DNA of 64,000 nt from CAWAMR01 sp963783095 (GTDB lineage: Bacteria > Planctomycetota > Planctomycetia > Gemmatales > Gemmataceae): the NCBI GenBank assembly GCA_963783095.1, contig CAWAMR010000003.1, forward strand, positions 496,001 through 560,000, in the 5' to 3' direction. Shown here piece by piece: positions 8,395 through 19,646 of the stretch. Position 1 is the first letter of the stretch. Every line of letters starts with the position of its first letter. The position numbers and the translations under genes are program-made. A model generated the notes under the pieces. The model was not told where the DNA came from. It saw nothing but the letters and a program-made list of their open reading frames with translations, and ran no database searches.

Positions 8395-9716
8395 ATGGCC
8401 GAACCAAACAAGATCGCAACCGCGGACGGGGATTCGCCTACCACACCGGCTGGCGCCGAGTTGGAACGACACGTCTTGCGCAAAGTGGCGCTTCGACTGA
8501 TACCCTTTCTCTGTTTGCTTTACGGCTTCAATATCCTGGACCGAAATAACGTCAGCTTCGCAAAACTGACGATGCTGGCTGATTGCGACATCAGCGGCAG
8601 GGTGTATGGCTGGGGCGCAGGGATTTTCTTCATCGGTTACTTCATTTTTCAACTGCCAAGCAACTTGACCCTGAGTCGCGTCGGCGCACGCCGGTGGATC
8701 AGTTTCATCGTGGTGAGCTGGGGGTTCATCTCCCTCTGCATGATGCTGGTCCGGGGGCCTTGGAGTTTTGTGCTGATTCGATTTTCGTTGGGACTTGCCG
8801 AGAGCGGTTTCTATCCTGGGATTCTCTTGTATCTGACCTTCTGGTTTCCGACCCGGCATCGCGCCGGGTAGTGTCTCGGTTCATGATCGCATCGCCGCTG
8901 GTGGGAATCGTGGGAGGGCCGATTTCAGGCGAAGTGATGCAGCGCATGAATCAACTGGGCGGACTGGCGGGGTGGCAATGGCTTTTCCTGATCGAGGGCA
9001 TTCCCGCAGTGATGCTGGGCGTGACCGCGTGGTTCTATCTGTCGGATCGCCCGGGAAAGGCCGGCTGGCTTTCGGAAGTAGAACGATCGTGGTTGTCCGG
9101 AAAGATCGCCGAGGAACACGACCGGCGAGAAACCACACACACCTTGCACCTGAAGCAGGTGCTGGTTTCACCGAGAGTCTGGCAACTCATCTTGTTGTAC
9201 ACCACGATCGCCGGGGGTATTGCCGGGCTGACCAATTACTTGCCCACACTTATCAAGGCCCGATTTCCAAAGCTGGAAATCGCCGACATCGGCTGGCTGT
9301 CGGCGATACCCAGCGTTGGCGCGATTATCGGCCTGGTGCTGGTGGGGAGCCATTCCGATCGAACCGGAGAACGACGCTGGCATGTCGCTGCACCAGCACT
9401 TGTAGCCAGCATGGGCTGGGCACTTTATACGTTGACCGATTCGCCCTGGATCAGTCTGCTCGCGCTCACACTGGCCCAGACCGGCATGATAAGCGTGATG
9501 GGCCCGTTCTGGTCAATGCCGACGGCGTTCCTGAGCGGACGGGCCGCTGCGGGCGGCATCGCCCTGATCAATGCCTTCGGCAACCTCGGCGGATTCTTTG
9601 CACCGGGTATTATCGGCGAGCTTCAATCCGCGAGCGGAGATTACACGGGCGGAATGCTGGTGATGTCGGGGACTTTCGTAGTCACGGCGATTCTGGCGAT
9701 TTCGGTCAAGAAATAG
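8395..9716 (+). CDS. MFS transporter, anion:cation symporter type (one frameshift)
   Basis: The gene starts at the ATG at 8395, with GGGGGAG just upstream. Frame 1 covers about 8395-8865 and includes PFLCLLYGFNILDRNNVSFA, the first helix and loop typical of the ACS family (sugar acid/organic anion:H+ symporters). The rest (RVVSRFMIASPLVGIVGGP to the end) is in another frame. A single missing base near 8866 would join FPTRHRA to RVVSRF. Without it the product is 158 residues with only about four helices. The helix pattern and the final IINAFGNLGGFF-like element fit a 12-helix carrier of about 440 residues. Confidence 0.82.
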
Positions 9717-9801
9717 TGATTAGTGGTCAGTGGTCAGTGGTCAGAAAAGATGCCCAACACGCAAAGGTATTTGTCTTTGCATTTACTGACCACTAATCAC
9801 T
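9715..9801. repeat. Inverted repeat with GGTCAGT tandem motif (possible terminator)
   Basis: AGTGATTAGTGGTCAGT at 9715-9731 is perfectly complementary to 9785-9801. The left arm runs into a short direct repeat of GGTCAGT. It overlaps the MFS stop codon and ends 24 bp before the M32 gene. It could be a transcription terminator or a mobile palindromic element. A related degenerate GATCAGAGGTCAGA motif occurs at about 39.87-39.90 kb. Confidence 0.65.
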
Positions 9802-9825
9802 GACCACTCTTCCTGGAGGGTTCCA

Positions 9826-11337
9826 ATGACTTCCGAAAAAGCATATTCCGAACTGATTCGCCGGGTCAAGGATGCTGCCATTCTCAGCGCGTGCGGTTCC
9901 GTGCTGGGCTGGGATGAGCGTACCTATATGCCCCGCAATGGCGGTGTTTTTCGCGGGGAGCAAATGGCGCTCTTGGCCCGGCTGGCTGATGAAATGGCCA
10001 CAGCGCCTCAGGTCGGTGAAGCGCTGGCCGAAGTGGAAGGTTCACCAATCGTTGCCGATTCAACCTCGGATGCCGCGGCCAATGTCCGCGAGATTCGCCG
10101 CGCCTACGATCGGGCAGTCAAGCTGCCCAAGGAACTGGTTGAAGAACTGGCGCGCGTGACGATCCGCGCTCAACAAGCCTGGCAGGAAGCCCGGCAAGCC
10201 AATGATTTCCCGGCGTTCCAGCCCTGGCTCGACAGGATCGTTTGTCTCAAGCGCGAAGAAGCGCAGGCCGTCGGCTACCAGGAGCACCCTTACGATGCCC
10301 TTCTCGACGAATACGAGCCGGGAGCCAGGGCCGGTGAAATCACCAGAGTGTTTGCGGAATTGTCCAGGGAACTGGTACCCCTCATCTCGGCCATCATGGA
10401 TTCGCCGCGCAAACCTAGATGTGATATCCTCGAGCGCGACTTCCCCGTCGATCTGCAGAAGGTCTTTGGTCAATCGGCGGCAGCTGCGATCGGGTTCGAT
10501 TTCTCGGCCGGCAGACTGGATGTTACCACCCATCCGTTTTGCAGCGGCATCGGACCAGGTGATTGCCGGATCACGACGCGCTATAACCCGCGTTTTTTCA
10601 ACGAAGCCTTTTTCGGCATCTTGCACGAAGCGGGCCACGGAATCTACGAACAGGGGTTGAATCCCGATCACTTCGGCTCGGCACTGGGAAGTTACTGTTC
10701 GCTGGGGATTCACGAATCGCAATCCCGACTCTGGGAAAACCAGGTAGGGCGAGGCCGGCCCTTCTGGGAACACTTTTTCCCACGTGCCCAGCAAACATTT
10801 CCAGCTACACTCGCAGAAGTAGCGTTGGACGACTTCTATTTTGCCATCAACGAGGTCAAGCCGTCGTTTATCCGTGTCGAGGCCGATGAAGCCACCTATA
10901 ACCTGCACATCATTTTGCGGTTTGAACTGGAACTGGCGCTGTTGACGGGTGATTTGCGGCCTGAAGACGTTCCGGGAGCGTGGAACGAAAAATTCGCAAA
11001 AATGTTCGGTCTGACGGTTTCGGATGGCAGGACAGGGTGCCTGCAAGACATTCACTGGAGCATGGGTGGACTGGGCTACTTCCCAACCTACACGCTGGGC
11101 AATCTTTATTCGGCACAGTGGATGGACCAGGCCAAACAGGACTTGCCCGGGCTTGAAGATGACTTTCGACGCGGACAATTTGGCCGGCTCAAACACTGGC
11201 TCAATGAGAAAGTACATCAACCTGGGAGACGCTGGCGAGCGAATGAGTTGTGTCAGCGAATCACAGGAAAGGAATTATCCCACCAGCCGTTGTTGATGTA
11301 TCTGCGGCAGAAGTATGGGCAGTTGTATGGGGTGTGA
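9826..11337 (+). CDS. M32 family metallocarboxypeptidase
   Basis: 503 residues, the normal length for the thermostable carboxypeptidase Taq family. These cytosolic zinc enzymes remove single C-terminal residues with broad specificity. The zinc motif HEAGH is at residues 267-271 (GILHEAGHGIYEQG), and the third ligand region is HESQSRLWEN from residue 296. Other family blocks are DCRITTRYNPRFFNEAFF and DIHWSMGGLGYFPTYTLGN. A ribosome-binding site (CTGGAGGGTTCC) precedes the ATG. It is downstream of the creatininase-like and MFS genes and may belong to the same peptide/amide catabolic unit. The frame is intact. Confidence 0.93.
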   Translation: MTSEKAYSELIRRVKDAAILSACGSVLGWDERTYMPRNGGVFRGEQMALLARLADEMATAPQVGEALAEVEGSPIVADSTSDAAANVREIRRAYDRAVKLPKELVEELARVTIRAQQAWQEARQANDFPAFQPWLDRIVCLKREEAQAVGYQEHPYDALLDEYEPGARAGEITRVFAELSRELVPLISAIMDSPRKPRCDILERDFPVDLQKVFGQSAAAAIGFDFSAGRLDVTTHPFCSGIGPGDCRITTRYNPRFFNEAFFGILHEAGHGIYEQGLNPDHFGSALGSYCSLGIHESQSRLWENQVGRGRPFWEHFFPRAQQTFPATLAEVALDDFYFAINEVKPSFIRVEADEATYNLHIILRFELELALLTGDLRPEDVPGAWNEKFAKMFGLTVSDGRTGCLQDIHWSMGGLGYFPTYTLGNLYSAQWMDQAKQDLPGLEDDFRRGQFGRLKHWLNEKVHQPGRRWRANELCQRITGKELSHQPLLMYLRQKYGQLYGV

Positions 11338-11348
11338 GTATCCATGCA

Positions 11349-13240
11349 TCATTCCGCGATGTCGATCGGCCGATTGTCGCGGTTTCTCAAGAGTCGCTGG
11401 AAGTCATCCTCCAGAACATGGCCGCCTGGATCGATGAGCGTCGCGCGGGTGAAGGGCCGTTTCTCGCCGCTCTGCGCCTGTTCCCAGACTTTCCTGGCCC
11501 GCTTCACAGCGGCAGACCGTGCATCGGGTGAGCCAACGAAGTCATAGTCGAAGTCGGCGAATCCGGGCAGGCGTTTCAACGACCGATGGGCAACGAAGCG
11601 CACCGCATCGTATGGATCATTCAGCAACTGCGCCAGAATACGGTGCCTGCCAGTGGTTCCCCGATGCTTGAAGTGCTTCCGGCCAGCTGAAACTCCAGGC
11701 GGTGATAGCTGCGCTGGCCGGCGTCGCCGGAGAGTGCCCAGCGAACCATTGCCGCGATTTGCTGGTCATCTGCCGACAGCTTGGGTTTGGGCTGCTTGTA
11801 CCAGTTCGCCAGGTTGTCTGCCGACCAGGCCAGCGTCTTGTCCTGGTGGCACTGGTTACAGGCGTTGGGCCTGCCGGTTTGCAAGCTGTCCTGAACGCGC
11901 GGCGAGTTGATCTGGTGGCTGCGAGTGGCCTTCAAAATACCGTAAGTTGTATTGGGCATGTGGCAGTTGTAGCACTTGCTTCCCGATGAATCTGCAAGGT
12001 GGTGCGTGTGCTGGGTCACTTGTGTGGTGGCGTTGAAACGGTTGTGGCACTGGACGCAGGCACGGTTGCCGTCCATGCCCGGTTTGAGCTGGCCGGCAGC
12101 CCATTCCGAACGCGGTCGGGGGTCGGTCGATTTCTGGTGCATTTGGTGACAGGACAGGCAGGACATCTCGCCGCGCTGGTAGCACGGCGACTCGATCAAG
12201 CCGTTGAATTCCCGGCCCGTGACGCGGATCATTCCATCCGACCAGAAGGTGCCCGATGTGGTCGGGTCGGCAACGTGTGCGGGCCGGTTTGGCATCAGCT
12301 CTGCCCGGCCGCGCACGATAAACTTGATCGGGTCCGCGAACAGGTCGTCGCCGGGGCGATAGGTATCGCCACTGCGAAGCCAGTGGTTGTAGGCATCCTC
12401 GCTGCGATTGGCGAAAATCGAGTGACATTGTCCGCAGACCTGAGAAGAGCGGTCGTGCGGCAGGTTGTTTGGTTGGACGATGAAACTCTCGGGCGCTACA
12501 GCATTCGCCGCGCCGGGCTGGCGTTTCGCGTTGACGTGCGCTGAGCCGGGCCCGTGGCATGCTTCACAGGAAATGCCGAACTCGGCGACACGCGCCACCG
12601 CCGATGGCGAGCCGGCTTCATCCAGGGGGTTAGGCTGCCCGTGCGTGGTGTGGCACTTGATGCAAGTGACCGACCACCGGCCATATTCGCCCTTGAAGAT
12701 GTCTTTCTCGGGGGCATCGAGCTGGCTTCGTGTGCTGATGTAGCCGGAGTGGCGAGGAATCCAGCGCTTTTCGGCTCGAAGGTACATGAAGGGCAGAATC
12801 ATCAGTTGCTTGTCGTCCGGGTTGGCCATCCAGTACGCCTGCCGATTGTGGGAGCCTGTGGTCAGCACCACGGGGTAGGTGGCCGATATGGTTGGGTGAC
12901 GGAAGTTCATTTCCACCATGAACTTACCATCTTGCTTGAAAAGGCGGACGTCCAGATCCTTGCCGGACAGATGGACGTTGTTGAAGTCGCCGAGGACGCT
13001 TTCCTGGGTAGCTGCCTGGGTCATCGTACGGTGATAGGATCCGTACCAACTGCTGTGCTGGTCCTGGTGGCAATTCTTGCACGAGGCCGAGCCGACATAG
13101 CCGTCGGTCGGCAATTCGACCGGGCATTTGCATATTGGTGCGGCAACCTCACTCCGCGTCCAAAACGCCCGAACGGCGAAAATCAGCGCTGCCAGAACGC
13201 ACCCAACCGCGAGAAGCCGACGGAAGTGTTTTCCGGCCAT
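11349..13240 (-). CDS. Octaheme c-type cytochrome with HEAT-like C-terminal segment (one frameshift)
   Basis: The start is taken at the ATG at 13240, where a signal-anchor begins (MAGKHFRRLLAVGCVLAALI). Eight CxxCH haem-binding motifs follow: CKNCH, CIKCH, CEACH, CGQCH, CLSCH, CVQCH, CYNCH and CNQCH. This arrangement belongs to the periplasmic multihaem cytochromes that carry electrons or act on nitrogen or sulfur compounds. After about 11650 the frame shifts; the downstream frame (RILAQLLNDPYDAVRFVAHR) looks like a HEAT-type segment and ends in a tail at 11349. The stop of the convergent M32 gene is only 11 bp away. Confidence 0.85.
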
Positions 13241-13964
13241 TTCGATTCCAATCCGCACGTCGAGTAGATGATGAGAATATTGCAACACTTCATCGGAAGG
13301 TTGTCAATAGCCTGAAGCGACGAGGGAGCGGCCCCTCACGATGACCCGCATTTTGAGGGGTCCACGAGTTTCAAAACGACTGAAGAGGTCAAAGGTTGGG
13401 GACGTACCCCGCGTTCTCGGCGAACGCGGCTACGGAAAAGCGAGTTCCTGCGCCGTAGCCGCGTTCACGCAGAACGCGGGGTACACCATGAACGAATGGT
13501 CCTCATCGTAACTTCTTCAGATTCATCATATCCTCATTAGACTTCTGTGAGAGGTTTGGGGATAATCCCCAAGTCTCATGGAAGGACATCTCTCCAAAGC
13601 AGTTTTGATAATCGGATGCACTTTGTTCGAGCATGAATTGTCCAGAATCTGGTCGTTCTTGGCAATGCAAGCGCCTGTGTTTTGATGCGCTGGTCGTGAC
13701 GGCTGGCTGGGAAATACGGATGTGTTCTTAATTGCTACGTTTTGTGCAGCGTCAGCCCGAAAATCACTACGCCAGAACGAAGTTTGCTGATCATTTGACC
13801 GTTTTATCCAACGGTGTTCGGAAGGTGTGTCCAGTTAATTCCCGAAGGAGTTGGGTGCGGATGTGTGGGAGCAGAGAAGTTCTCATGAATGCCTAATCGG
13901 TGTGAGAAAAAGTGTCGGGGTACAACGGCTATTTAACAGACTTGCACAAGTCATGGGAGGATGA
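13241..13964. other. Long intergenic region between divergent genes
   Basis: No coding sequence is seen in about 720 bp. It should hold the divergent promoters of the cytochrome and the ECF sigma gene. It contains a long inverted repeat at 13404-13484 and a 17-bp near-palindrome, TTGGGGATAATCCCCAA, at 13557-13573 that could be an operator. No promoter is assigned because planctomycete promoter consensus sequences are poorly defined. Confidence 0.6.
13404..13484. repeat. Long inverted repeat (32-bp arms)
   Basis: Arms at 13404-13435 and 13453-13484 are complementary at 28 of 32 positions; the four differences are a central block (CGGC against GCGT). Each arm is itself made of two GCGTTC/GAACGC halves, so the structure could fold as a branched hairpin. 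It resembles short mobile palindromes common in planctomycete genomes. Confidence 0.75.
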
Positions 13965-16765
13965 ATGACTCCGAAGGTTGATTTAACATTGGTCCAACAT
14001 CTACGGTTTGTTGTCGGAGCGTGGAAAGACGAAACGCAAACCGACAAGGAACTGCTTCGGCGTTTCGTTCAAACGAGAGATGAACGAGCGTTCACAACTC
14101 TGGTCGGCCGGCACAGCAAATTAGTGTGGAACGTATGTTTTCGCATCCTCCAAAATGCAGCGGATGCGGAAGATGCGCTTCAGGCAACCTTTCTTCGACT
14201 CTCCCTGAAATCCAAACGAATTGTCAACCAGGAGTCGCTCAGTGCCTGGCTCTTCCGAGTCGCGCGGGATTGTTCGATCGATTTGCAACGATCGATCCTT
14301 CGACAGCGGCGAATTGCCGAGCGGGTTGCAGATCTCCCGATTCCATCCGAGGACCGTGGTGCTACGGATAATCTCCTCTTGCATTTGGATGAAGAACTCG
14401 AACTGTTGCCCCAACGGGAACGCGCGGTTTTCATAATCTGTTGTCTGGAAGGTCGGACCTACACGGACGCGGCGGTCGAGCTTGGCTGTTCCACAGCCAC
14501 CGTTCATCGTTGGTTTGTGTCGGCACGAACTCGTCTGCGTCGTCGCCTCGCAACCAACCCCGCTGCATCCGGGCGCTTTCGTGTTTGCTGTTGGGAGGAA
14601 TGGCCTCTACGGGTTCTGCCGCCAATTCCGGCATTCTGGCACGAACGGTTGAAGCCGGATTGAGCGCTGCGCGAACGGGCGTCCTGCCGGCGGGTCGTAC
14701 TGCTGCACTCGCGCTCGGAACCACGAGTGGCGGCCTGAAGATCGCCGGAATGACGATTGGGGCAATGTCGGCCGTCATCGCACTTGTTGCTTTTGTGTGC
14801 TCCACTCTGACAACCCCTCGCCAGTCTTCTGCACCGTTCCCGGAAACACGTCGGGAGGCGGCGGCAAAGCCCGCAGAACCGAAACCATCTCCTCGAAGCG
14901 TGGTAACGGGCGTCATTCGAGGGCCCTTAGGCCAACCGGTCGCCGGAGCCGTGGTCGCGGCAATGGCCCGCCGGCCTTTCGGACCTGCTGAGCGCGGACT
15001 CCGGGATAAAGTTGTTGCAACCACGATGACGGATGCGGACGGACGGTTTTGCGCTCAATGTACCGGAAGACTTCGAGACCTGGTTCCCGGATCGGACGGT
15101 GACGCTCCAGGCATCGGGTGCAAACCTTTCTCTTGCAACTCTTCCGGTTCATCTGCACTCTTTAACCGAACCGGTGGAACTGAAATTGGCATCGGCAACT
15201 CCTCGATCGGGCAAGCTGCTCGACGAGGCCGGCAGTCCTGCGGTTGGTGTGCGCGTCGAAGTCGTGCGAATTGGCGATGCAGTGGGGGAACCTGTCGTCG
15301 GCGAGGTCCAACACGCAAACCTGCCTGCCTGGCCGGACGCCGTGACAAGTGGCCCGGACGGCAAATTCGTAATCCCCGCGCTCGGAGGATCATCGAATGT
15401 GTGGGTTCGCGTTCTCGATCCTCGGTTCGCGCTCGACAGTTTTTCCCTGGACGGAAGCAGACCCAATGAGCCTTGCGAGCTTCGACTCGCTCCCGCTCGT
15501 CCCATGACGGTGGTCGTTCGAGCCGCCGACAATAATGCGCGATTGGTTGGGCGCGCGTTACCGTCATCACGGATCGCATTGCCTCTCATCCGCATTTCTG
15601 CTCCACCGATCACGGTATCAATGGTGCCCGCTCGATTCCATCGGATATTGACGCCATTACGGATCGGCAAGGCCAGGTTCATGTCAACCTTGCGCCCGGT
15701 GATCGTGCAGAAGTCCTCGTTCACCCCGCAAAGGAAAGCGGCCCGTATGTCGGGGTTCGTTGCCGCGTGGAAGTAACGGAAGATACGGCCGACCTCCGTT
15801 GCATTGTCCAGTTGCCGAAGGGGCAATGGGTAACGGGAAATGTGACCGATGAACGGACCGGTCAAGTGATAGCCAATGCTGCGGTTCACTGGGGCCGAGA
15901 CAATGCTTTGCAGCCGGAATGGAGAGATCGGATGCTGGTGGGGCGCGATGCGATTACCCGCACCGATAAAGATGGAGCCTTCAAGCTGGCAATGCTTCCC
16001 GGCAAATGCTCGCTTCGAGCTTACGGGCCAACGCCTGACTTCGAGCCGGTTTTCGAAACGCTGCCGGGAACGAAGAGTACCGCGATCTTCGCACACAACA
16101 TCAGCCACATCGAAGTTCCCCAGAGCGGCGAAGTCGCGCCGGTCACGGTTGCCATCCGAAAAGCGCAACCAATCTCGGGAATGGTGGAACATCCTGCAAC
16201 CAATACCGCCAATACATTCCTGCTCGCCTCCGGCAGGGTTTCGCCGGTGCGCGGCTATGCAACTCTCCCGCTTGAGGTGCGCGATGGGACATTCACCGTC
16301 CCCAGTTGCCGTGCCGGGTACACGACGCGCGTTTACTTTCTCGATCCGGTCGGACGATTCGGAGCAATTGCGGACGTTACACCGGGTATCACTCCTCCTC
16401 CAGTGAATCTGCTTCCGTGCGGCACGCTACACCTTCGCGTTCTGGATCGTGAAGGGAAACCGAGAATCGGTCAAAAGGTCGCGGTGTCGCTGCTGGTTGC
16501 TCGCGATCGACCAGCGCAATCGGTCCATGAAGAGCTGGTTGAAGATTCTCAACCTGTCGAATGGTTTGACGCAATCAATTACCCGGCCGCTCCGAAGACT
16601 GATGCGGACGGACGACTCGAACTCCCGGTCTGATACCCGGTGCGCGGTACTCGATCGCGATCGGTTCCGGCCCAAACAAAGTGGTTCTCGACCCTCTCAC
16701 TCTCCAAGCAGGTCAAAGTGTGACGATTCCGGATGTGGTTCTGGCCAACAAGTCAAAAGGAGTGA
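13965..16765 (+). CDS. ECF sigma factor fused to membrane helix and carboxypeptidase-regulatory-like domains (multiple frameshifts)
   Basis: Residues 1-200 form an ECF sigma factor: region 2 (ELLRRFVQTRDERAFTTLVG, then ILQNAADAEDALQATFLRL) and region 4 (YTDAAVELGCSTATVHRWF). After a frameshift near 14560 the sequence continues GALSCLLLGG-like and then has a membrane helix (IAGMTIGAMSAVIALVAFVC). It next enters domains with VVTGVIRGPLGQPVAGAVVA and VTGNVTDERTGQVIANAAVH, typical of carboxypeptidase-regulatory-like beta-sandwiches. Further shifts near 15055, 15550 and 16630 are needed, and a likely TGA lies at 16763. Planctomycetes are known for ECF factors with long C-terminal extensions. The extension outside the membrane could control the sigma domain inside. 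Confidence 0.78.
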
Positions 16766-16770
16766 TTCTG

Positions 16771-17434
16771 ATGAAATTGGCAGTGGCGGCAATTGCGGGA
16801 GTTTCGATCGCGATCGGAACGCTATGGGCAGCTCAGCCGGCAGCGGAAGCCCGCTCCTGCCGCGAAGCGGAGTATCACGTTCCAGGACGGCCTGAATGGC
16901 TATGCCGGCACCATCGATGTCGAAATCTGGGCGGTGTCGCCGAACAAGTGCCTCGAAGGCAATCCCAATGCCAGCAGCGATGCGGATAACGACGGGGGCG
17001 AGAGTCAGATCCTCCTTCGGTTTGAAAACATCATTGGCGACAAGCCTGGTCAGATCCCGCCCAAGTCCGCCATTCACTCCGCGAAGATGGTCGTTAGCGC
17101 CTTCGATCCGGGCGATACCGTCCATTTGCACCGAATGCTTGTGCCCTGGAAACGCACCGCAACCTGGAACAGCATGGTCGCCGGCGTAACGGCGAATGGG
17201 CTGGAAGCATCGAAACAAAAGGACAGCTTTACGTTTGGGAAAATCTCGGCCAGTTCGTCGGAAATCCGCTTTGAAGTGACCGATACGGTTCAAGCCTGGA
17301 CCAACGGCACAACCAATCACGGCTGGGCATTCATCAATACCGGGGGTAATGGCTGGGACTTCTATACCTCCGAATTCGACGATGTGAAACAACGCCCGAA
17401 GCTGGTAGTCGAGTTTACAGCGCCCAAGAAGTAA
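16771..17434 (+). CDS. Secreted DNRLRE/CBM96-like protein, copy A (one frameshift)
   Basis: The ATG at 16771 has AAAGGAG 8 bp upstream and opens MKLAVAAIAGVSIAIGTLWA, a signal peptide. A shift near 16848 joins it to the mature part: ITFQDGLNGYAGTIDVEIWA, then ESQILLRFENI, SAKMVVSAFDPGD, ATWNSMVAGV, VQAWTNGTTNHGWAF and RPKLVVEFTAPKK. This order matches secreted DNRLRE-type beta-sandwich domains, which are found on large surface proteins and some carbohydrate-binding proteins. The whole protein is about 220 residues, one domain only. Its paralog follows 65 bp later, so tandem duplication is likely. Confidence 0.72.
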
Positions 17435-17499
17435 CGGTGAGCAACACCCTCAGAACCTTCAACGACCGAAGGATTCTGTTTGCCTGAAGGAGATGCACC

Positions 17500-18163
17500 A
17501 TGAAGATGATACTGGCAGCGATTACAGCAGTTTCCGTCGTCGCTGGAGCCATGCTGGCGGCCAAGCCGGCACCGGAAGCGCCGGCCGGGAAAAAGCAAAC
17601 CGCTATCTTTCAGTACGGTTTGAACGGCTATACCGGCACGATCGACATAGAACTCTGGCAGGTATCGCCCGACAAGTGCCTCGAAGGTAATCCCAATGCC
17701 ACCAGCGATTTGGTGAATGGCGGCGGGGAGAGCCAGATCCTTGTGCGTTTTGACGACGTCATTGGCGACAAGCCCGGTCAAGTCCCGCCAAAGTCCACGA
17801 TCCGATCCGCAAAGATGACGGTGATGCGCTTTTGACCCAGGCGACACGGTCCATCTTCACCGAATGCTCGTTCCCTGGAAGCGCACCGCCACCTGGAACA
17901 GCATGGTCGGGGGAGTAACAGCAGATGGCCTGGAAGCGTTGAAGCAAAAAGATAGTTTCACGTTCGGCAAGATTTCGGCCAGTTCATCGGAAATCCGCTT
18001 TGAAGTGACCGACACCGTGCAAGCCTGGGCCAATGGCAAACCCAACTACGGCTGGGTGTTCATCAATACCGGCGGCAACGGCTGGGATTTCTACACTTCC
18101 GAGTTCGAGGACATGAAGCAACGGCCCAAGCTCATTGTCGAGTTCAGATCACCCAAGAAGTAA
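17500..18163 (+). CDS. Secreted DNRLRE/CBM96-like protein, copy B (one frameshift)
   Basis: Signal peptide MKMILAAITAVSVVAGAMLA, with GAAGGAGATGCACC as the ribosome-binding region. The mature protein (FQYGLNGYTGTIDIELWQVS, then ESQILVRFDDVIGDKPGQV) mirrors copy A nearly residue for residue. The frame breaks near 17832, at ATGCGCTTTTGACCC; removing one T from the TTTT run gives F-D-P-G-D-T, exactly as in copy A (AFDPGDT). That makes a homopolymer error likely here. The region after the break (MLVPWKRTATWNSM to FRSPKK) continues the same domain. Function unknown; probably binds something at the cell surface. Confidence 0.74.
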
Positions 18164-18212
18164 ACGCATATATCGCAACCCAACCTTTCAACTAGTCTAG
18201 GAGATTTTCAAG

Positions 18213-19600
18213 ATGAGTTTCCCAAAATCCGGCACATGGAATGCCAACCTCGCCAAACCCAGCCGACGCGGCTTCATTCAGGCCGGCTGGCTAGGCAGCC
18301 TTGGCCTGTCGCTCGGTGCATTCCTCAAACTGGAGGCAGATGCCAAAGCTGCTGAACCGACCAAGCAACTGGAGGCAAAGGCGAAGTCCGTTATCCACAT
18401 CTATCTTCAGGGCGGGTTCGCCCACATGGACAGCTTCGATCCCAAGCCGGATGCGCCGCTGAATATCGCGGCATCCTGGACGCGATCGAGACGAAACTTC
18501 CGGGCGTACGCTTCAGTCAGCACATGGCAAAAACAGCTGCGATTGCCGACAAGCTCACCATCGTGCGCAGTATGACGCATACGGAAGTCGATCACAGCCG
18601 AGGCCAGCACAGCATGTTCACGGGCTATCGTCCCAGCCCGGCCCTCACCTACCCGTCCATGGGGAGCGTGACCGCACATGAGCTGGGAGTGCGGCGAGAC
18701 ATGCCTCCCTTCATCGCCGTTCCTACTGCCCCGCAGTATCTCGGCAGCGGCTATCTGAGCAACCAGTACAACGCGTTTGCCGTGGGCGGCGATGCTCGGG
18801 GCGGCGGTGGCGGCGGCGGTTATGGTGGCGGCGGCGGCAACACCGTGCGCGACCTCACACTTCCGAGCGGTGTGGATGAGGCTCGATTCACGTCCCGCAA
18901 GGAGTGGAAAGAACTGGTAGACGACCATTTTGCCAAGACCGAGAAAGACGATTCCCTCGTGGCCATGGATAGTTTCTACCAGCGGGCTTATGGCATGCTC
19001 GCTTCCCCCACCGTTCGCAACGCTTTCAGCACAGCGGGCGAAACCGAAGAAACCAAGAAACTCTACGGAATGGCCGGATTGAGCGGCCCACTGGGTTTTC
19101 GAAACGGTGCTGCATCGCGCTTCATGATGGCACGCCGACTGGTGGAGGCCGGTGCCCGGTTCGTTACGCTCACGTTCGGTTCGTGGGACACGCACGCTTT
19201 CCACTACAACGGTATCGAAACTCAGATGCCGATGTTCGACATCGCATTCGCCGGGTTGGTCAGCGACCTCGACCAGCGGGGGATGCTGGACAGCACGCTG
19301 ATCGTTGTCAACAGCGAATTCGGACGCACGCCGAAGATCAATGCCGGCGGCGGTCGGGATCACTGGCCGCGCGTCTTCAGCATTATTCTGGCGGGTGGTG
19401 GAATTAAGCGCGGTCAGGTCTACGGTGCCAGCGATGCTCTCGCGGCCGAGCCTGCCAAGACGCCGCTGGCGCTTGAGGATTATGCGCATACGATTTACCA
19501 CCTTATCGGCATCAATCCGAAGAAGGATCTCATGTCGCCGGGCAATCGGCCCCAGCAGATCGTCATGAACGGCAAACTGGTACAGGGGTTGTTGGCGTAA
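18213..19600 (+). CDS. DUF1501 family protein (one frameshift)
   Basis: The ATG at 18213 follows TAGGAGATTTTCAAG. A twin-arginine-like signal (PSRRGFIQAGWLGSLGLSLG) precedes VIHIYLQGGFAHMDSFDPKP. A shift near 18461 turns DAPLNIAA into the expected DAP-AEYRGILDAIETKLPG; one missing base suffices. Downstream landmarks are RFMMARRLVEAGARFVTLTF, NSEFGRTPKINAGGGRDHWP and ILAGGGIKRGQVYGASD. A glycine-rich loop (RGGGGGGGYGGGGG) sits in the middle, a feature I associate with one planctomycete subgroup of DUF1501. It is embedded in a run of secreted-protein genes on the same strand. Confidence 0.87.
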
Positions 19601-19646
19601 GCGTAATTCGAGTGACTGAAGAACATACACCCAAGGATCTTCAACG

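Noticed and set aside
10060..11220. 386-codon minus-strand frame
   Set aside because: Antisense of the M32 carboxypeptidase.
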